Shown here: positions 60,206 through 64,000 of the stretch, piece after piece
Layout of the letters: every line of letters begins with the position of its first letter
How positions within the stretch are numbered: the stretch's first letter is position 1
NCBI RefSeq assembly: GCF_902635505.1
Contig: NC_045431.1
Location: 2,356,001-2,420,000 of the forward strand
Direction: 5' to 3'
Source: Sarcophilus harrisii
Taxonomy: Eukaryota; Chordata; Mammalia; Dasyuromorphia; Dasyuridae
Length of the DNA stretch: 64,000 nucleotides
Position numbers and translations under genes: made by a program
Notes under the pieces: generated by a model
Seen by the model: only the letters and a program-made list of their open reading frames with translations
What the model was told of the DNA's origin: nothing
The model's database searches: none

Positions 60206-62540
60206 ATAGATGAATAAACAAATCAATATGTTAAATAGATATAAGGATTGTTTCTGAGGAGAAGGGCACTAGCAGATAGAAAACAAGGCCTGGCAGGCCC
60301 TCCCCCTGCAAGGACCGCTGCCGAGCCCAGAGAGAGGGGGTGGCCGGGGGGCGGCCTGGCCTGCCTGCCTGCCGGGAGCTGGGGAGGCCCTTCAGCTCTC
60401 TTGGGCCCCAGTTGGCTTTTCCCTAAAACAAAGGCTCTGAGGCAGACCCCGGGGTCAGAGGTTGGGGGCTCAGATTCTAGGCTGGTGACTTGACTCCCTG
60501 TGAGACCCTGGCCGGTCACTCCCCCCACGGCATTTCCAAAAGGAGGCGGGCAGCCCGTGGGCTTCGGGGTCCCCCCGGCTCGGGACCGAGGCCGGCCCCC
60601 CTCGCCCAGTCCCCGCACATTTCTGGAGCACATTAGTCGGGATCACACTGCCATCTGGCGGCCACAATCGAGCTCCACCAAAAGCCTGGAGCCTAACGGA
60701 TGCCGACCTGAGCCCACTTCACAGATGAGAAACCTGAACCCGGAGGGTGAAATGACCTTTCCAAAGGCGCACAGCGAGCTCTGAGCCTGGGGTCAAAAGC
60801 TGCCGCACGAGCACGCGGCTGGATTCTGTGGCCGCTCCTGGAGGGGGTCGCGGGCTGAGGCCCCTCTCCTAATTCTCCCAACCTTCACGAGGCCTTTCCT
60901 GCTGGGGAACGAGCCCCGCCGGGCCGGCTGCCGGGGTCCGGCCGCTCTCACCGCCGCCTCACGCCTCCGGGCGGACGGCACCGGGGGCTCCCAGAGGCTC
61001 AGACCCGACCGAATCCCCCCAGCATCCATGAGGCGCTTCTGGTCCAGGGCCCCTTTCAGGTGCCGGGGATACTCCCGTGCCCAGTGGGCAGTGACTGCCC
61101 CCCTGGACAAAGTCCCCCCTGCTCCTCCAAGCCTCGGGTGACCTTGACCTGACGGCCGCTGGTTAATCACCTGGCTCCCGCCCTTCCCCCGGGGTCTTTG
61201 GGCAGACTCAGCGCGGGGCAGAGAAAGGCCCCTCTCATGGCTGGCAGGAGGGGGGTCTCCGATGGCCTTAATGGCAACCTTCGTCATCGCGGAAGACACA
61301 GGCAAGGCCGAGTGCGGAGCGCGGGGAAGAGGAGCCTTTAACCCCGGGCAGGCGAGGTCTCTCTCCAACAGCCCGGCTGGTCCCATCCCCGAGCTTATTT
61401 TTAACATTTCTGAGCCTGCCCTAAAAGCAAAGGCTGTTCTTGGCGCACAGACAAGGGAAATGAATCCACAGGAGAAAATCAAAGTTTTGGAAGTTCGATT
61501 TGCTGTCAGGCTTCGCCCTCCTCCTAAACATAATGTCTGAGCATATAGTCCCTACTCCGTGGACCCTTGCAAGCAGCAGCTTTGGGCCTTCTCCTTCCCT
61601 TGGTTCCACCCTTGGCTATTGCAAGTCCAGCTAAGGACTAAATCATAGCTTCTCACTGAAACCAGTGCAACAACAGTGTCTGTTTTTCTTTTCTGTTTCA
61701 CTAATATATGCAATGGGTGACATGGTTCATTATTAAGTATATCAATATTTAAGATTTTGCTTGCTGGTTATTTGCATTTTTAAAAACAAGGATTTACCAG
61801 ACAAAGAATTTTTCCTAGCAGTTGGCTTGGTGTTTTGGTCATAGAGTGATGAGCGGAGGGGTAAGGGGGACTTGGACATAAGTGATTACATCAAATTGGG
61901 CTGCCCTGGGGACCCCTTCTCAGCTTGGCAACCAAGAGCGATTGTTTCACCAAGCTTTTTAGCTTCCCAGAGAAAGGAAGTCACACGGAACAGGGACCTC
62001 TGCTCCAGACGAGGAAAGCTCAACCATTTTCCCATGTCCCAGATCCACGCGTTCTGGAGCCTATGGCCTAGTTCTTCAAATAATGTTTTGAAATTCATAA
62101 AATATAAGAGGATTATCAAGGAAACCAATTATGGTGAAAGAGCCACAAAATATACACATTTTAAATAAGTTAATGGGCTCCAGGTTACAAATCTTTGCCC
62201 TAAATGACCCTCATAAACAAAGCTCATTATCTCCAAATGGGTCACTTTGCCTTTTGACTTTTCTCCACATCCCCCGTTAGTTTTGGATTTCTTTTCCCCA
62301 GGCCTCCAATCTATTCCTTCTCAATCTGACTATACACCGGACGTGTCAAAACTCGGGGCCCCAACGCTTCTGAAAGCGGCCTAAACCAGATTAAAATGTC
62401 ATTGGGAAATAGTATTTAACAAAAATAACAAAAACTACCAAACACAGACTGCATTCCATGTAAAACAAAGTCGGCATGCGGCCCACAGGAAGCTTACCTA
62501 CGTGTCAGTGGCCCGCGTTTCTCTCGTGTCCGAGCAATCT
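60205..62540. other. Intergenic stretch between GC-rich and AT-rich parts
   Basis: The part 60300-61300 is GC- and CpG-rich with no recognised exon; MIR-like words (aatgaccttt, cagatgagaa) appear at about 60720-60790. The part 61620-61860 is AT-rich, free of recognised repeats and looks unique. The part 61860-62540 is unassigned. Confidence 0.6.
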
Positions 62541-62544
62541 TGCT

Positions 62545-62905
62545 GTTCTACTCAAAACTCTTCAGGTGCTCCCTGATGTCCAAGGAATACAGTGCAAACT
62601 CCTGATTTATGACACTGAAAAGGCTTCTAAAATCTGGCTCCAGGCTTTACCGGTCTGGCCTTTCCCTTTCAGACACTGACAGTCCAGACCAACTGAGCTC
62701 ATCTTTACTTCTAGTTCCCATCCTTCCTCCTGCCAATGTGACTCTGCTTGAGCCACCCTCCCTACCTGAAATGGACACCCCCTCCCCAAATACTCCGGTT
62801 GTGGGAGCCCCTCTCTCGAGACCCTGCTTAGAGTCCATCGTTTTCCCCACTCCACCAAAACTGAAAATGCTTTCCTCAAGTTTCTCCTACAACATCTCTC
62901 TCATC
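62545..62905 (+). mobile_element. L2 LINE 3' fragment
   Basis: Words in L2 order are tactcaaaactcttcaggtg, ggaatacagtgcaaactcct, ctaaaatctggctccaggct, cttcctcctgccaatgtgac and ctgaaatggacaccccctcc, matching the mammalian L2 "caaactcct...tctggc..." series. It is old and diverged. Confidence 0.65.
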
Positions 62906-63104
62906 TTTCCTTTTTTCAGTTATTTGTGTACATGTCCTAACCCCACCATATGAGAATATAAAGTTCCTGGGCGCAGAGCCTCAGCTGGGTGTCACAATAC
63001 ACAAACAGCTAGAGCGATTCAGACACAGAAACACTAAATAATGAACTAAATAAATGTACATAAAATATACTAATAGGTCCTATCACATAGAAAGGTAATT
63101 TCCA

Positions 63105-63835
63105 TTTATTAACTTACAATACATGAATTACAAATGCATATAAAGTCTTTTTTGTGCAAAATATTTAGGCTTTAAAAAAATATATATCTATATTAAAATG
63201 CTGAAAATGCAAGTCTTATTTTTTAAAAGTGTAAAAATAAAATTTTGGAAACAAGTTTTACCCTGACTGGGGAAAAATGCTCAGGAGTCAAGTGTGTAGC
63301 AACATATCGCCTCAAGGTTTTCAACAGCATGTAAACCCTCTGGCCTTTGTGCCTCGAGCCGTTACGTGCCAACACGTAAGGCAGTAAAAAGAAACCGGGA
63401 TCTGTAGTCCGTGTTAAAAGTCTATGAAGGCCTGGGCGAGCTGTTCTCCGCCTCAAACCCTCAGCTTCATCTTCTGTCAAACGAGAGGGTGGGAGACGAA
63501 AGTCTCTCAGATTCTGCCCCATCTGACACTTGATCATGGATGGATCACTGCAGGGGGGAGAGGGGGAGGCAGAAGTGGGAAGGGGAGACTCTCAGCTGGG
63601 TTATATATAAAATGGAGCAAGGGTCTTCAAAGGTCCCTCGCAGAGACCTCGGCCTGGGACTGCCCCAAGGATCTGGGCCGAGGGTGAAGTGCTAACCCGC
63701 CTTTCTCGACTCCCAAGCATAGAGACGTTGGCCCTTCTCTTTTATGATGGTGAGCACAGGGCTGGCGCTCAACAATCCGCTTGTGATCTCAGACTGGCAA
63801 GTTCCAGGTCGAGGGAGCATCACCAATACAAGGCA
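63105..63835 (-). other. ZBTB49: Probable 3' UTR of ZBTB49
   Basis: Downstream of the stop on the minus strand, the reverse of TTTATT at 63105-63110 is the first strong AATAAA that I find with an AT-rich context. It would give a UTR of about 0.7 kb. The lower part is very AT-rich. No repeat is recognised in it. The extent is inferred. Confidence 0.4.
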
Positions 63836-64000
63836 TTACTGATCTAACTCACTTTCATTTTGTAACGTCTTCATCGCCAACCCCCAGAGAGTCATGCTGG
63901 AAAAAAAGGGGCCTTCGGAGCCGCGGTTCGTGGCGGGCGACGGACGGCTGCTCAGGGCCTCGCCGCAGTGGCCGTCGAGAGCCACCACAGAGGAGCGCAT
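63836..64000 (-). CDS. ZBTB49: C-terminal end of a BTB zinc-finger protein gene, probably ZBTB49 (partial)
   Basis: A frame open from the window edge runs 54 codons to TAA at 63838-63836. It ends GPFFSSMTLWGLAMKTLQNE then SELDQ. ZBTB49 is a BTB/POZ and C2H2 zinc-finger transcription factor. Its C-terminus, as I recall it, has the same MTLWGLAMKTLQNE wording, and in human it is the next gene upstream of NSG1 on the same strand, which fits here. No zinc fingers are visible because they lie further upstream. The ATG at the very edge (64000-63998) is probably internal, not the start. The C-terminal 20 residues look conserved; the part before is variable. Confidence 0.7.
   Translation of the reverse strand: MRSSVVALDGHCGEALSSRPSPATNRGSEGPFFSSMTLWGLAMKTLQNESELDQ

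Noticed and set aside
63998-64000. ATG at the window edge as the start of a 54-residue protein
   Set aside because: The frame ends in a conserved C-terminus of a longer protein; the ATG is most likely an internal Met codon.

Overview
The window comes from a mammalian genome, most likely a marsupial. The gene structures are vertebrate: short exons with GT/AG introns and a CpG-island promoter. The repeats include tRNA-derived SINEs with the long tail ("caaaccactccag...tttgccaag...ccccaaa") known from marsupials, marsupial-type L1 3' ends, MIR and L2 relics, and solo LTRs. The species cannot be fixed from the sequence alone.

Three host genes are visible, in the order expected from human 4p16 read in the opposite direction. 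(1) STX18 (syntaxin 18), + strand: the last six coding exons, 11 to 14789, encoding the C-terminal 168 residues with the Qa-SNARE motif and tail anchor. Its 3' UTR probably ends near 14945 and/or 16020. (2) NSG1 (NEEP21), - strand: all four coding exons, 41530 down to 17648, giving a complete 185-residue protein. A likely non-coding first exon ends at 42250 inside a CpG island of about 41.6-43.5 kb. STX18 and NSG1 face each other tail to tail, with 2.9 kb between stop codons. (3) The right edge (63836-64000, - strand) holds the last 54 codons of a gene that matches ZBTB49 by C-terminal sequence (recalled, not searched) and by gene order.

The rest is intron and intergenic DNA. Introns of STX18 (124-14693) are AT-rich and hold an old L1 fragment (5.93-6.86 kb), a well-preserved solo LTR with an exact 6-bp target duplication (568-1083), and a 105-bp direct repeat pair. 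Introns of NSG1 are GC-richer and hold MIR/L2-type relics, an L1 3' end split by a second solo LTR (19871-20187), a 21-bp purine minisatellite (37.04-37.19 kb) and an unclassified old repeat split by another L1 3' end (39.3-40.45 kb). The intergenic part (43.6-63.1 kb) is rich in SINEs. It also carries three neighbouring TA-dinucleotide arrays (51.5-52.4 kb), a probable 7SL RNA retropseudogene (55.9-56.06 kb), a decayed tandem array of about 90-bp units (56.28-56.95 kb), a third probable solo LTR inside a MIR-like repeat (57.64-58.23 kb) and GC-rich patches at 58.6-59.35 and 60.3-61.3 kb.

The genes do not form a pathway. STX18 is an ER t-SNARE for Golgi-to-ER transport, NSG1 is a neuronal endosomal membrane protein, and ZBTB49 is a BTB zinc-finger transcription factor. 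I found no new biological system. The most interesting points are the tail-to-tail gene pair, the nested fossils with readable insertion scars, the minisatellite in the NSG1 CpG island and the decayed 90-bp array.
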